This document shows positions 32,369 to 41,221 of a DNA stretch of 64,000 bases, piece by piece. The stretch is from Streptomyces sp. NBC_01669 (GTDB taxonomy: Bacteria; Actinomycetota; Actinomycetes; Streptomycetales; Streptomycetaceae): contig NZ_JAPEQG010000001.1 of assembly GCF_026339735.1 (NCBI RefSeq), forward strand, positions 6,138,001 through 6,202,000, written 5' to 3'. The notes beneath the pieces are model-generated. The model searched no databases. It was not told the DNA's origin and saw nothing but the letters and a program-made list of their open reading frames with translations. A program made the translations under genes and the position numbers. Numbering within the stretch: the stretch's first letter is position 1; each line of letters opens with the position of its first letter.

Positions 32369-33631
32369 GTGGAAAAGAAAAACCGCACTGTAGTGGTCAC
32401 CGGCATGGGCGCGACCACGCCGCTCGGTGGCGACACCACCTCGACCTGGGACGCCCTGCTCGCCGGGCGCTCCGGCGTCCGCCGGCTCCCGCACGAATGG
32501 GCCGAGGAACTCCCGGTGCGCATCGCCGCCGAGATCGCGGTGGAGCCCACGGAGATCTTCCCGCCCGCCCAGGCGCGCAGGCTCGACCGCGCGGCCCAGT
32601 TCGCCCTCATCGCGGCCCGCGAGGCGTGGGAGGACGCCGGATTCAAGGGCCGGGCGGGCGAGGACGAGCCGGTCGACCCCGACCGTCTCGGCGTCGTGGT
32701 CGCCACCGCGGTCGGCGGGGTGACGTCCATGCTCCAGCAGTACGACATCCTCAAGACGCGGGGAGCCCGCAAGGTCTCCCCGCACACGATCCCGATGATG
32801 ATGCCCAACACTTCGTCGGCCCACATCAGCCTCGAAGTCGGTGCCCGCGCCGGGGCCCACACCTTCGTGAGCGCCTGCGCCTCCGGCGCCGAGGCCATCG
32901 GCTACGCCATCACCATGATCCGCAGCGGCCGCGCCGATGTCGTCATCGCCGGCGGCACCGAGGCGGCGGTGCACCCACTGAACTTCGCCGCCTTCGGCAA
33001 CATGATGGCGATGTCCAAGAACAACGACGACCCGACCGGCGCCTCACGGCCCTTCGACACCGGGCGCGACGGCTTCGTCCTGGGCGAGGGCGCGGGCCTC
33101 GTCGTCCTGGAGTCCGCCGAGCACGCCGCCCGGCGCGGTGCCAGGGTCTACGCCGAGGCCCTCGGCGAGGGCATCTCCTCCGACAGCCACCACATCACCC
33201 AGCCGGAGCCGACGGGCCGCGGGATATCCGCCGCACTGCGGTCCCTGACGGACTCCACCGGCCTCGAACCCGGCGAGATCGCGCACATCAACGCACACGC
33301 CACCTCCACCCCGCTCGGCGACGTCGCCGAGATCAGGGCGCTGCGCCAGGTCTTCGGCGACCACACCGACCACTTCGCGATATCGGCCACCAAGTCCATG
33401 ACCGGCCATCTGGTCGGCGGCGCCGGCGGCGTGGAGACGATCGCCACTGTGCTCGCCCTGCACCACCGGCTCGCCCCGCCGACCATCAACGTCGACGCCC
33501 TCGACCCGGCGATCGACGCCGACATCGTCCGCGGCGAGCCCCGCCCCCTGCCCGACGGCCGGATCGCGGCGCTCAACAACTCCTTCGGCTTCGGCGGCCA
33601 CAACGTCGTGCTGGCGTTTCGCACCGTCTGA
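32369..33631 (+). CDS. FabF-type beta-ketoacyl-ACP synthase (420 aa)
   Basis: KAS II-like condensing enzyme with the full triad C170 (SACASGAEA), H310 (NAHATSTP) and H347 (MTGHLVGGAGG), and the gate NNSFGFGGHN. Length and motifs fit an active elongating ketosynthase. It is separate from the housekeeping fab cluster, so it probably builds or extends the acyl primer for the PKS-AOS enzyme, as RedR does for prodiginines; this is inference. GTG start with only a weak GAGAAAAG ribosome site, 126 bases after the iclR stop. Confidence 0.92.
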   Translation: MEKKNRTVVVTGMGATTPLGGDTTSTWDALLAGRSGVRRLPHEWAEELPVRIAAEIAVEPTEIFPPAQARRLDRAAQFALIAAREAWEDAGFKGRAGEDEPVDPDRLGVVVATAVGGVTSMLQQYDILKTRGARKVSPHTIPMMMPNTSSAHISLEVGARAGAHTFVSACASGAEAIGYAITMIRSGRADVVIAGGTEAAVHPLNFAAFGNMMAMSKNNDDPTGASRPFDTGRDGFVLGEGAGLVVLESAEHAARRGARVYAEALGEGISSDSHHITQPEPTGRGISAALRSLTDSTGLEPGEIAHINAHATSTPLGDVAEIRALRQVFGDHTDHFAISATKSMTGHLVGGAGGVETIATVLALHHRLAPPTINVDALDPAIDADIVRGEPRPLPDGRIAALNNSFGFGGHNVVLAFRTV

Positions 33632-33654
33632 CCCACCGGCGGCCACCACAACGC

Positions 33655-33692
33655 ACGGGCGGGCGGCGCTCCTTTGAGCACCGTCCGCCCGT
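33655..33692. terminator. Hairpin between fabF-like and zur genes
   Basis: ACGGGCGG (33655-33662) pairs with CCGCCCGT (33685-33692), with further pairing inside. It separates the convergent accessory block and zur operon. Confidence 0.65.
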
Positions 33693-33705
33693 ACCGCTAC
33701 CCCGC

Positions 33706-34143
33706 TCAACTCTCCGGCAGCGCCGCGCACTCGGCGCACGTCCCGAAGATCTCCACCGTGTGGGCCACGTTCACATAGCCGTGCTGCGAAGCGATCGTCT
33801 CCGCCCACTGCTCCACCGCGGGACCCTCGACCTCGACCGCCTTGCCGCAGACCCGGCACACCAGATGGTGGTGGTGCTCGCCGGTCGAGCAGCGCCGGTA
33901 GACGGACTCACCGTCCGTCGTGCGCAGGACGTCCACCTCGCCCGCGTCGGCGAGGGACTGCAGGGTGCGGTAGACGGTGGTCAGCCCGACCGAGTCACCG
34001 CGGTGCTTGAGTACGTCGTGCAGCTCCTGGGCGCTGCGGAACTCGTCCACCTCGTCGAGCGCCGCCGCCACCGCGGCCCGCTGCCGGGTCGACCGGCCGC
34101 GTACCGGGGCTGCGTTCGTTCCACTGATCGGCGCCGTCGCCAC
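33706..34143 (-). CDS. zur: Fur-family zinc uptake regulator Zur (145 aa)
   Basis: Zinc-dependent repressor of zinc uptake genes. DNA-binding winged helix (FRSAQELHDVLKHRGDSVGLTTVYRTLQSLADAGEVD), then HHHHLVCRVCGK with the sensing His and the first CxxC of the structural zinc, and CAECA as the second. The GTG at 34143 is taken because CGAGGAGG lies 6 bases upstream. It is the last gene of znuA-znuC-znuB-zur, giving feedback with the transporter. Confidence 0.92.
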   Translation of the reverse strand: MATAPISGTNAAPVRGRSTRQRAAVAAALDEVDEFRSAQELHDVLKHRGDSVGLTTVYRTLQSLADAGEVDVLRTTDGESVYRRCSTGEHHHHLVCRVCGKAVEVEGPAVEQWAETIASQHGYVNVAHTVEIFGTCAECAALPES

Positions 34144-34208
34144 AGGTGCCTCCTCGTGTCGCCCGTACATGTGTCGGGCCATTGTGCCAGCCCGCCCCGG
34201 CACCGGGG

Positions 34209-35117
34209 TCAGACCCGGACGCCGTTCGTGGCCGGGCGGGCAGCCGGTACTTCCGGAGTCTCCCCTTCCAGGGTGCACTCCGCCGAGACCGTGTCGCTGC
34301 TGCGGGCACGCCTTCTGGCCAGCGGCGTGGCGAGCAGGGTCAGCACGACGAAGACGCCGATGGCCAGCAGCACGATGGTCGCACCGGGCGGTACGTCCTG
34401 GTAGTAGGAGGTCACGGTGCCGGCCAGGGTCACCGCCGTACCGATGACGACGGACAGCACGAACGTCACCTTGAAGGACTTCGAGATCTGCTGCGCCGCG
34501 GCGACCGGGACCACCATCAGCGCGCTGACCAGCAGCAGACCGACGACCCGCATCGCCACGGTGACGGTCACCGCCGCCGTGACCGCGATCAGCAGATTGA
34601 GTGCGCGCACCGGCAGCCCGGTGACCCGCGCGAACTCCTCGTCCTGACTGACCGCGAACAGCTGCCGCCGCAGCCCCAGCGTCACCAGCAGCACGAAGGC
34701 GGCGAGCAGGCAGATCGCGGTGATGTCCTCGGACGAGACCGTGGAGAGGGAGCCGAAGAGGTACGAGGTGAGGTTGGCGTTGGAGCCGGTGTCGGAGAGA
34801 TTGATCAGCAGCACACCGCCCGCCATGCCGCCGTAGAAGAGCATGGCCAGCGCGATGTCGCCGCGCGTGCGTCCGTACCAGCGGACCAGTTCCATGACGA
34901 TCGAGCCGACGACGGCGACGGCCGTGGCCATCCAGACCGGGCTGGTGGAGAGCAGGAAGCCGAGACCGACACCGGTCATCGCGATGTGGCCGATGCCGTC
35001 GCCCATCAGGGCCTGGCGGCGCTGCACGAGGTAGATGCCGACGGCGGGGGCGATGACGCCGACCAGTACGGCGGCGAGCAGGGCCCGCTGCATGAAGGGG
35101 GGCTGGAGAAATTCCAT
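34209..35117 (-). CDS. znuB: Zinc ABC transporter permease (302 aa)
   Basis: ABC-3 family metal permease with eight to nine hydrophobic segments; signature regions are GDGIGHIAMTGVGLGFLL near residue 38 and VGLLLVSALMVVPVAAAQQ. Forms the membrane pore with ZnuC and ZnuA. ATG is two bases after the ATPase stop. Specificity for zinc rests on linkage to zur and the His-rich binding protein. Confidence 0.92.
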   Translation of the reverse strand: MEFLQPPFMQRALLAAVLVGVIAPAVGIYLVQRRQALMGDGIGHIAMTGVGLGFLLSTSPVWMATAVAVVGSIVMELVRWYGRTRGDIALAMLFYGGMAGGVLLINLSDTGSNANLTSYLFGSLSTVSSEDITAICLLAAFVLLVTLGLRRQLFAVSQDEEFARVTGLPVRALNLLIAVTAAVTVTVAMRVVGLLLVSALMVVPVAAAQQISKSFKVTFVLSVVIGTAVTLAGTVTSYYQDVPPGATIVLLAIGVFVVLTLLATPLARRRARSSDTVSAECTLEGETPEVPAARPATNGVRV

Positions 35118-35119
35118 GA

Positions 35120-35902
35120 TCAGGTCAGCAGTCCCGTCCGGACGGGCTCGGAAGCCGCATGGGGGTGTACGTGGTCGTGGCCGGGCAGCGCGTGCTGGCC
35201 GACGGCCTTCGGGGGCGGCCCGTCATGCATCACACAGCCGTCGCGGAGGACGATCGCGCGGTCGATGAGGGGTTCCAGCGGGCCCAGCTCGTGCAGGACG
35301 AGCAGCACGGTGGTACCGGACGCCACCTGTTCGCGCAGCGTCTCGGCGAGGATCTCCTGGCTGGCCAGGTCGACGCCGGCCATGGGCTCGTCCATGATCA
35401 GCAGCTCGGGCTCGGCGGCGAGCGCCCGCGCGATCAGCACCCGCTGGTGCTGACCGCCGGAGAGCGCGCTCACCGAGTCCCCGGCCCGGTCGGCGAGGCC
35501 GACGAGCGCGATGGCGCGGTCGACGGCGGCCCGGTCCGCCTTGCGGAGCAGCCCCAGCTTCGTACGGGACAGCCGCCCGGCGGAGACGACCTCGCGGATG
35601 GTGGCGGGGACCCCGCTGGCCGCCGTGGTGCGCTGCGGTACGTAGCCGATCCGTGCCCAGCTGCGGAAGCGGCGCAGGGGGGTGCCGAACAGCTCGACCG
35701 AGCCGCCGGTGAGCGGGACCTGGCCGATGACGGACCGGACGGCGGTGGACTTGCCGGAGCCGTTGGCGCCGAGCAGGGCGGCGACCTCGCCGCGGTGCAC
35801 GGTGAGGTCGATGCCACGCAGCACGGGGCGCGCGCCGAGGGTCGCGGTGGCTCCGCGCAGGGCTATCACGGGGTCGGGCTGGGTGCTCTCGGGCTCGGGC
35901 AT
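35120..35902 (-). CDS. znuC: Zinc ABC transporter ATP-binding protein (260 aa)
   Basis: Walker A GANGSGKS, Q-loop YVPQRT, signature LSGGQHQR, Walker B LLIMDEPMAGVD, and H-loop VLHEL. A GTG at 35944 that overlaps the znuA stop would give a 274-aa product, but ATG 35902 has GGAGG five bases upstream and is preferred. The C-terminal tail is His-rich (PGHDHVHPH), possibly metal-binding. Confidence 0.92.
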   Translation of the reverse strand: MPEPESTQPDPVIALRGATATLGARPVLRGIDLTVHRGEVAALLGANGSGKSTAVRSVIGQVPLTGGSVELFGTPLRRFRSWARIGYVPQRTTAASGVPATIREVVSAGRLSRTKLGLLRKADRAAVDRAIALVGLADRAGDSVSALSGGQHQRVLIARALAAEPELLIMDEPMAGVDLASQEILAETLREQVASGTTVLLVLHELGPLEPLIDRAIVLRDGCVMHDGPPPKAVGQHALPGHDHVHPHAASEPVRTGLLT

Positions 35903-35940
35903 GAGCGCCTCCGATGCTGCTGTGGCGGGTGTTACGAGGG

Positions 35941-36894
35941 TCACTTCGCGCCGAGCGCCTTCTGAAGGGCGGCGAGGTTGGACTGCATGACCTCGAAGTA
36001 GTTATCGCCCTTGGACTTGTCGGTGATTCCCTCGAGCGGGTCGAGGACGTCGGTCCTCAGGCCGGTGTCCGCCGCGACGGTCTTCGCGGTCTTGTCGCTG
36101 GCGAGGGTCTCGAAGAAGACGGTCGTGGCCTTGCTCTTCTCCGCGATGGTGTGGATCTCCTGGATCCGGGCGGGGCTGGGCTCGGCCTCGGGGTCGATGC
36201 CGGCGATGCCCTCCTGGACCAGGCCATAGCGCTCGGCGAGGTAGCCGAAGGCGGAGTGGGTGGTGACGAACGTCTTGGTGGCGGTGTTCCGCAGGCCCGT
36301 CTCGTACGCCGTGTTCAGCGCGTCGAGCCTCTTGACCAGGGCGTCCGTGTTCTTGCGGTAGTCCGCGGCGTGGCCGGGGTCGGTCTTCTCCAGGGACGCG
36401 CCGACGCCCTTGGCGACCTCGGCGTACTTCACCGGGTCCAGCCAGATGTGCGGGTCGGCCCCGGCGCCCTCGCCCTCGTGCTCGTGGCCGTGTTCGTCGC
36501 CGCCGGTCTCGGTGCCGTGGTCCTCCAGCGTGGTCAGCTTCGCCGCGTCGACGCTGTGGGTCGACGCGGACAGCTTGATCGCGTCGTCGACAGCGGGCTG
36601 GATACCCTTGAGGTAGAGGATGTAGTCGGCGTCGCCGAGTCCGCCGATCTGCCGAGGACTGAGCTCCAGGTCATGCGGCTCGACGCCCGGCTTGGTCAGC
36701 GTGCTGACGGAGACGTGGGTCCCGCCGATCTCCTCGGCAAGGAACTGCATGGGATAGAACGACGCCACCACATTCAGCTTGTCGGCGGGCTTGCGGCCGG
36801 CGGCGTCCGACGTGGAGCAGGCGGAGAGGGCTGTGAGCCCGAGGGCGACTGCCCCGGCGACGGCAACGGTGGGTATGAGGCGGCGTACGTTCAT
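35941..36894 (-). CDS. znuA: Zinc-binding lipoprotein (317 aa)
   Basis: Solute-binding lipoprotein of the ZnuA/TroA cluster. Lipobox LSAC near residue 26 after a hydrophobic signal. The metal loop HGTETGGDEHGHEHEGEG is His-rich, characteristic of zinc rather than manganese proteins, and is followed by PHIWLDP, a metal-ligand His motif. ATG 36894 lies inside a Zur-type box; in-frame ATGs at 36903 and 36912 are possible. Confidence 0.92.
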   Translation of the reverse strand: MNVRRLIPTVAVAGAVALGLTALSACSTSDAAGRKPADKLNVVASFYPMQFLAEEIGGTHVSVSTLTKPGVEPHDLELSPRQIGGLGDADYILYLKGIQPAVDDAIKLSASTHSVDAAKLTTLEDHGTETGGDEHGHEHEGEGAGADPHIWLDPVKYAEVAKGVGASLEKTDPGHAADYRKNTDALVKRLDALNTAYETGLRNTATKTFVTTHSAFGYLAERYGLVQEGIAGIDPEAEPSPARIQEIHTIAEKSKATTVFFETLASDKTAKTVAADTGLRTDVLDPLEGITDKSKGDNYFEVMQSNLAALQKALGAK

Positions 36895-36930
36895 GACAGT
36901 CATTTTCAACAAAACTGGAAACGATTGTCA
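36894..36930. promoter_or_regulatory. Two adjacent Zur-type boxes
   Basis: On the minus strand TGACAATCGTTTCCA (36930-36916) and TGAAAATGACTGTCA (36908-36894) both fit the TGANAATNNTNNTCA-like Zur pattern. The second overlaps the znuA start. They should make the operon zinc-repressed. Confidence 0.7.
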
Positions 36931-36976
36931 ACAAGCCCGATGGGGTGACCACTGAGTGAGCTGTCCGCACACCGAT

Positions 36977-37007
36977 TTGATCCGGAGGGCGTGCCCGCCG
37001 GTAATCT
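36977..37007 (+). promoter_or_regulatory. Candidate glyS promoter
   Basis: TTGATC (36977-36982) and TAATCT (37002-37007), 19-bp spacer, 43 bp before the glyS start. Confidence 0.4.
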
Positions 37008-37049
37008 GAAGCATTCGCCGTTCGTCGTCGTCGTAATGAAGAGAGCACC

Positions 37050-38432
<1,383 letters not shown>

Positions 38433-38451
38433 CACATCACGGTTCCACCGC

Positions 38452-38486
38452 GAAGCTCCCGGTTCCTCGTACGAACCGGGGGCTTC
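38452..38486 (+). terminator. glyS terminator
   Basis: GAAGCTCCCGGTTC (38452-38465) pairs with GAACCGGGGGCTTC (38473-38486), with one G-T mismatch, 20 bases after the stop. Confidence 0.75.
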
Positions 38487-38532
38487 GTTGCACACTGGGC
38501 ACCACGCGACCACGCGTCAACAGGAGGCTCGG

Positions 38533-38736
38533 ATGCCGTCCATGACCACGAGCAAGGTCAGCCGATGGGATCAGCACGGCCGTGAACATGTCGTCCATGT
38601 ACGGAAGTCGGGGATACAGCGACAACTGAGCTGCGACACGTGCGACTGGCGCAAGGGCGTGCAGTTCCTGCCCTGGCTCAAGGCCGAGGAACACCTGGCC
38701 CAGATCCACCAGGCGACGATCGACCCGACGGCCTGA
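38533..38736 (+). CDS. Small CxxC protein (67 aa)
   Basis: Hypothetical small protein. Contains CDTCDWRKGVQF, a lone CxxC that could bind metal with H in HLAQIHQ. AGGAGG lies 5 bases before the ATG at 38533. Function unknown; looks conserved in amino-acid use but I cannot assign a family. Confidence 0.75.
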   Translation: MPSMTTSKVSRWDQHGREHVVHVRKSGIQRQLSCDTCDWRKGVQFLPWLKAEEHLAQIHQATIDPTA

Positions 38737-38774
38737 CGGCCGCCCGGCGTGACCCGCCCCTGTGTGCGGGACGG

Positions 38775-39359
38775 TCAGGCGCGCAGGCCGCGCAGCAGCA
38801 GGTCCGACACGGCGGTGAACTCGGCGCCGATGGCGGGGTTCTGCCACTCGGCGGCGTACGCCGGGTCGTGGAAGCGCGCCGTCGCGTCGAAGACCGCCTG
38901 CGCGGTGACCGCCGGATCGTCCACCGCGAACTGCCCGCTGCGCACACCCTCCTCGATGATCTCCCGCAGCTGGCCGACCAGTTCGCGGATGTGCTCCTCG
39001 ACGACCGTGCTCTCCCCGGTCAGCACGATGTAGGTCGCGAACAGCTCGGGGTCGTCACCTGCCTTGTGGCGCTTGGACTCGAACAGCACCGCCAGCCAGT
39101 GCCGCAGCTTTGACGGGGCGGGTTCCGTCGAAGCGCTGATGATCTCGGTGAGGGTCACCTCGGTCCGGGTCAGCCAGCGGGCGGTCACCGCCTCGCGCAG
39201 CGCCGCCTTCGTACGGAAGTGGCGGTAGACGCTGCCGTGGCTGACGCCGAGCGCGCGGGCCACGTCGACCACCGTCGCCTTGGCGGGGCCGTAGCGGCGC
39301 AGCACGTCCTCGGTGGCTTCGAGGATGCGCTCGGGGGTCAGCGGGTCGGCTGGCGTCAT
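38775..39359 (-). CDS. TetR-family regulator (194 aa)
   Basis: HTH at residues 24-58 (AKATVVDVARALGVSHGSVYRHFRTKAALREAV), and a TetR_C domain of about 120 residues. It follows the aldo-keto reductase gene on the same strand by 80 bases. The palindrome upstream of that gene (40531-40554) is the probable operator, making the pair autoregulated. Confidence 0.9.
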   Translation of the reverse strand: MTPADPLTPERILEATEDVLRRYGPAKATVVDVARALGVSHGSVYRHFRTKAALREAVTARWLTRTEVTLTEIISASTEPAPSKLRHWLAVLFESKRHKAGDDPELFATYIVLTGESTVVEEHIRELVGQLREIIEEGVRSGQFAVDDPAVTAQAVFDATARFHDPAYAAEWQNPAIGAEFTAVSDLLLRGLRA

Positions 39360-39439
39360 GGTGTCTGTGCTGCCTTTCGGAGGGCACCGTTCGGGGAGCT
39401 GCCCTGCGGGGGCCGCACCCCGACGACCGTACCCGGAGC

Positions 39440-40447
39440 TCAGCGCTCGCTGTCGAGGTGGGCCATCTGGTTCTCCGGGTAGCGCGAACCGGCGGCCGCA
39501 CCTGCCGGGACGGCCTCCTCGATCGCGGCGAGGTCGGCGGCGTCCAGCGTGACATCCAGGGCGCCGAGGGCCTCGGTGAGCCGGTCGCGGCGGCGGGCGC
39601 CGACAAGCGGCACGATGTCCGTACCCCGGCCGAGGACCCAGGCGATGGCGATCTGGGCGACCGAGACGCCCTTCTGCTCGGCGATCTTGCGCAGGGCGTC
39701 GACCAGGTCGAGATTGTGCTGGAGGTTCCCGCCCTGGAAGCGCGGGCTCATGGCCCGGAAGTCGCCCGGGGCCAGCTCGCGGTCACGGCTGAAGTGCCCG
39801 CTGATCAGGCCGCGCGACAGCACCCCGTACGCCGTGACGCCGATACCCAGTTCACGGCAGACCGGCAGGATCGCGTCCTCGACGGACCGGGAGATCAGCG
39901 AGTACTCGATCTGCAGATCGGAGATCGGGGCCACGGCCGCCGCCCGCCGGATCGTGTCCGCGCCGACCTCGGACAGGCCGATGTGGCGGACATGGCCGGC
40001 CTCGACCAGCTCGGCGATGGCGCCGACGGTCTCCTCGATCGGGACATCGGGATCGACGCGCGCGATCCGGTAGATGTCGATGTGGTCGGTGCCGAGCCGC
40101 TGGAGCGAGTAGGCGGCGAAGTTCTTCACGGCGGCAGGCCGGCCGTCGTACCCCGTGAAGGCGCCTTCGACCGTGCGCAGCGCGCCGAACTTCACGCTGG
40201 TCAGCGCCTGTTCGCGGGCGGCGCCGGGGGCGGTGCGCAGCGCCTCGTTGATCAGCAGTTCGTTATGGCCCATGCCGTAGAAATCGCCGGTGTCCAGCAG
40301 GGTGATGCCCGCGTCGAGCGCGGCGTGGATGGTGGCGATCGACTCGGCGCGGTCGCTCTCGCCGTACAGCGCGGACATGCCCATGCAGCCGAGGCCCAGA
40401 GCGGAGACCTGTGGGCCGGTGGAGCCGAGCGTGCGGGTGGCGGTCAT
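39440..40447 (-). CDS. Aldo/keto reductase (335 aa)
   Basis: NADPH-dependent oxidoreductase with TIM-barrel AKR motifs: ALGLGCMGMSALYG, catalytic D and Y in LDTGDFYGMGHNE, K in SVKFGAL, H-like site IGLSEVG, and the NADPH site GARRRDRLTEALGAL. Subfamily AKR13-like by the MGMSALYG motif. Substrate probably an aldehyde or ketone stress metabolite. ATG 40447 chosen because family members start at this distance; upstream codons are not conserved-looking. Confidence 0.92.
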   Translation of the reverse strand: MTATRTLGSTGPQVSALGLGCMGMSALYGESDRAESIATIHAALDAGITLLDTGDFYGMGHNELLINEALRTAPGAAREQALTSVKFGALRTVEGAFTGYDGRPAAVKNFAAYSLQRLGTDHIDIYRIARVDPDVPIEETVGAIAELVEAGHVRHIGLSEVGADTIRRAAAVAPISDLQIEYSLISRSVEDAILPVCRELGIGVTAYGVLSRGLISGHFSRDRELAPGDFRAMSPRFQGGNLQHNLDLVDALRKIAEQKGVSVAQIAIAWVLGRGTDIVPLVGARRRDRLTEALGALDVTLDAADLAAIEEAVPAGAAAGSRYPENQMAHLDSER

Positions 40448-40530
40448 GAGGGACTCCCGTGGTGGAGAAGAAGAAAGCGTGCGTGGAAGACAGGAGAGGG
40501 ATGGGCTGTGACACAACCATGGCATAGGGG

Positions 40531-40554
40531 CTGACAGATTTCAATATCTGTCAG
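40531..40554. promoter_or_regulatory. Operator of the AKR/TetR operon
   Basis: CTGACAGAT-N6-ATCTGTCAG, 9-bp perfect arms, about 85 bp upstream of the reductase start. A canonical TetR-family operator shape. Confidence 0.7.
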
Positions 40555-40633
40555 TTCATTGTTCTGTGGTGCTTCGCGCGGGCAGGCCGAAAACCGGGTG
40601 CTGCGGCCGGTGCGGCCGGGGTACGGTTCCCGT

Positions 40634-40663
40634 ATGTCTTCGTTCTTCCAGATCTACGAGTGA
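40634..40663 (+). other. 9-codon leaderless mini-ORF
   Basis: ATG to TGA encodes MSSFFQIYE. TACGGT at 40622-40627 (TANNNT) ends six bases before the ATG, as expected for a leaderless start. It lies 99 bases upstream of the DUF6243-like gene. Could be a regulatory leader peptide; not certain to be translated. Confidence 0.35.
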
Positions 40664-40762
40664 GAGCGCGGCGGGCTCGACCGCCCGTCGCCCACCGGAT
40701 CGATTCCAGGTCGCTCACGACCTCACGTCTCAATGACGTCTCACCACGAATGGGAGAACCCC

Positions 40763-40993
40763 GTGGCCAAGAGCCGCAACAACCTTCTCGGTGTCGGCGG
40801 ACAGCGCAAGAAGCTGTCCCGCGCCGATCAGCACGGCGCGGGCAGCGCGCGCAACGCCGACCGCAGGACTGCGGACGAGCAGAAGCAGGAGCTGCTGCGC
40901 AAGATGCGCGAGCGCGCCGGGTCCGGGCAGGCCCCGGCGTCCGCCGATGCCGCGACGTCGAACCGCGAGGGCGACTCAGCGGCGCAGAGCTGA
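40763..40993 (+). CDS. DUF6243-like small basic protein (76 aa)
   Basis: Starts AKSRNNLLGVGGQRKKLSR, which I recognise as the start of the DUF6243 family found in Streptomyces, followed by a charged helix (DEQKQELLRKMRERAG) and a low-complexity tail. GTG 40763 has GGGAG six bases upstream; an in-frame ATG at 40733 is possible. No known function. Confidence 0.75.
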   Translation: MAKSRNNLLGVGGQRKKLSRADQHGAGSARNADRRTADEQKQELLRKMRERAGSGQAPASADAATSNREGDSAAQS

Positions 40994-41107
40994 CGCCTTC
41001 TCGACGCCCGTACGACCAGTGCCCCTCCCGGCAAGCCTTGCCCCGTCGCGCCGCCCGGCACGCCCGCTCGGACGACGCTCCTCATGGGGCAAACATTGCC
41101 GGTCACG

Positions 41108-41192
41108 GCCCACGCGGCCCTGTCCGGCCCACCATGATCGGCCGGACAGGACCGCGTGGGCCCGGATCACCCTCGGTGATCCGGGCCCACGC
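41108..41192. terminator. Two overlapping, mutually exclusive hairpins
   Basis: Hairpin A: 41108-41129 with 41140-41161, 22 bp, one mismatch. Hairpin B: 41154-41171 with 41175-41192, 18 bp, perfect. They share 41154-41161. Lies between convergent DUF6243-like and MFS genes and serves as a bidirectional terminator. Confidence 0.8.
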
Positions 41193-41221
41193 CCGTTCCC
41201 GTGCCCCGTCCGTGCGCGGGC

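Noticed and set aside
33655..33705. Attachment site at the right edge of the accessory block
   Set aside because: No direct repeat with the left edge at 21535-21601, no tRNA and no integrase; only a hairpin is visible.
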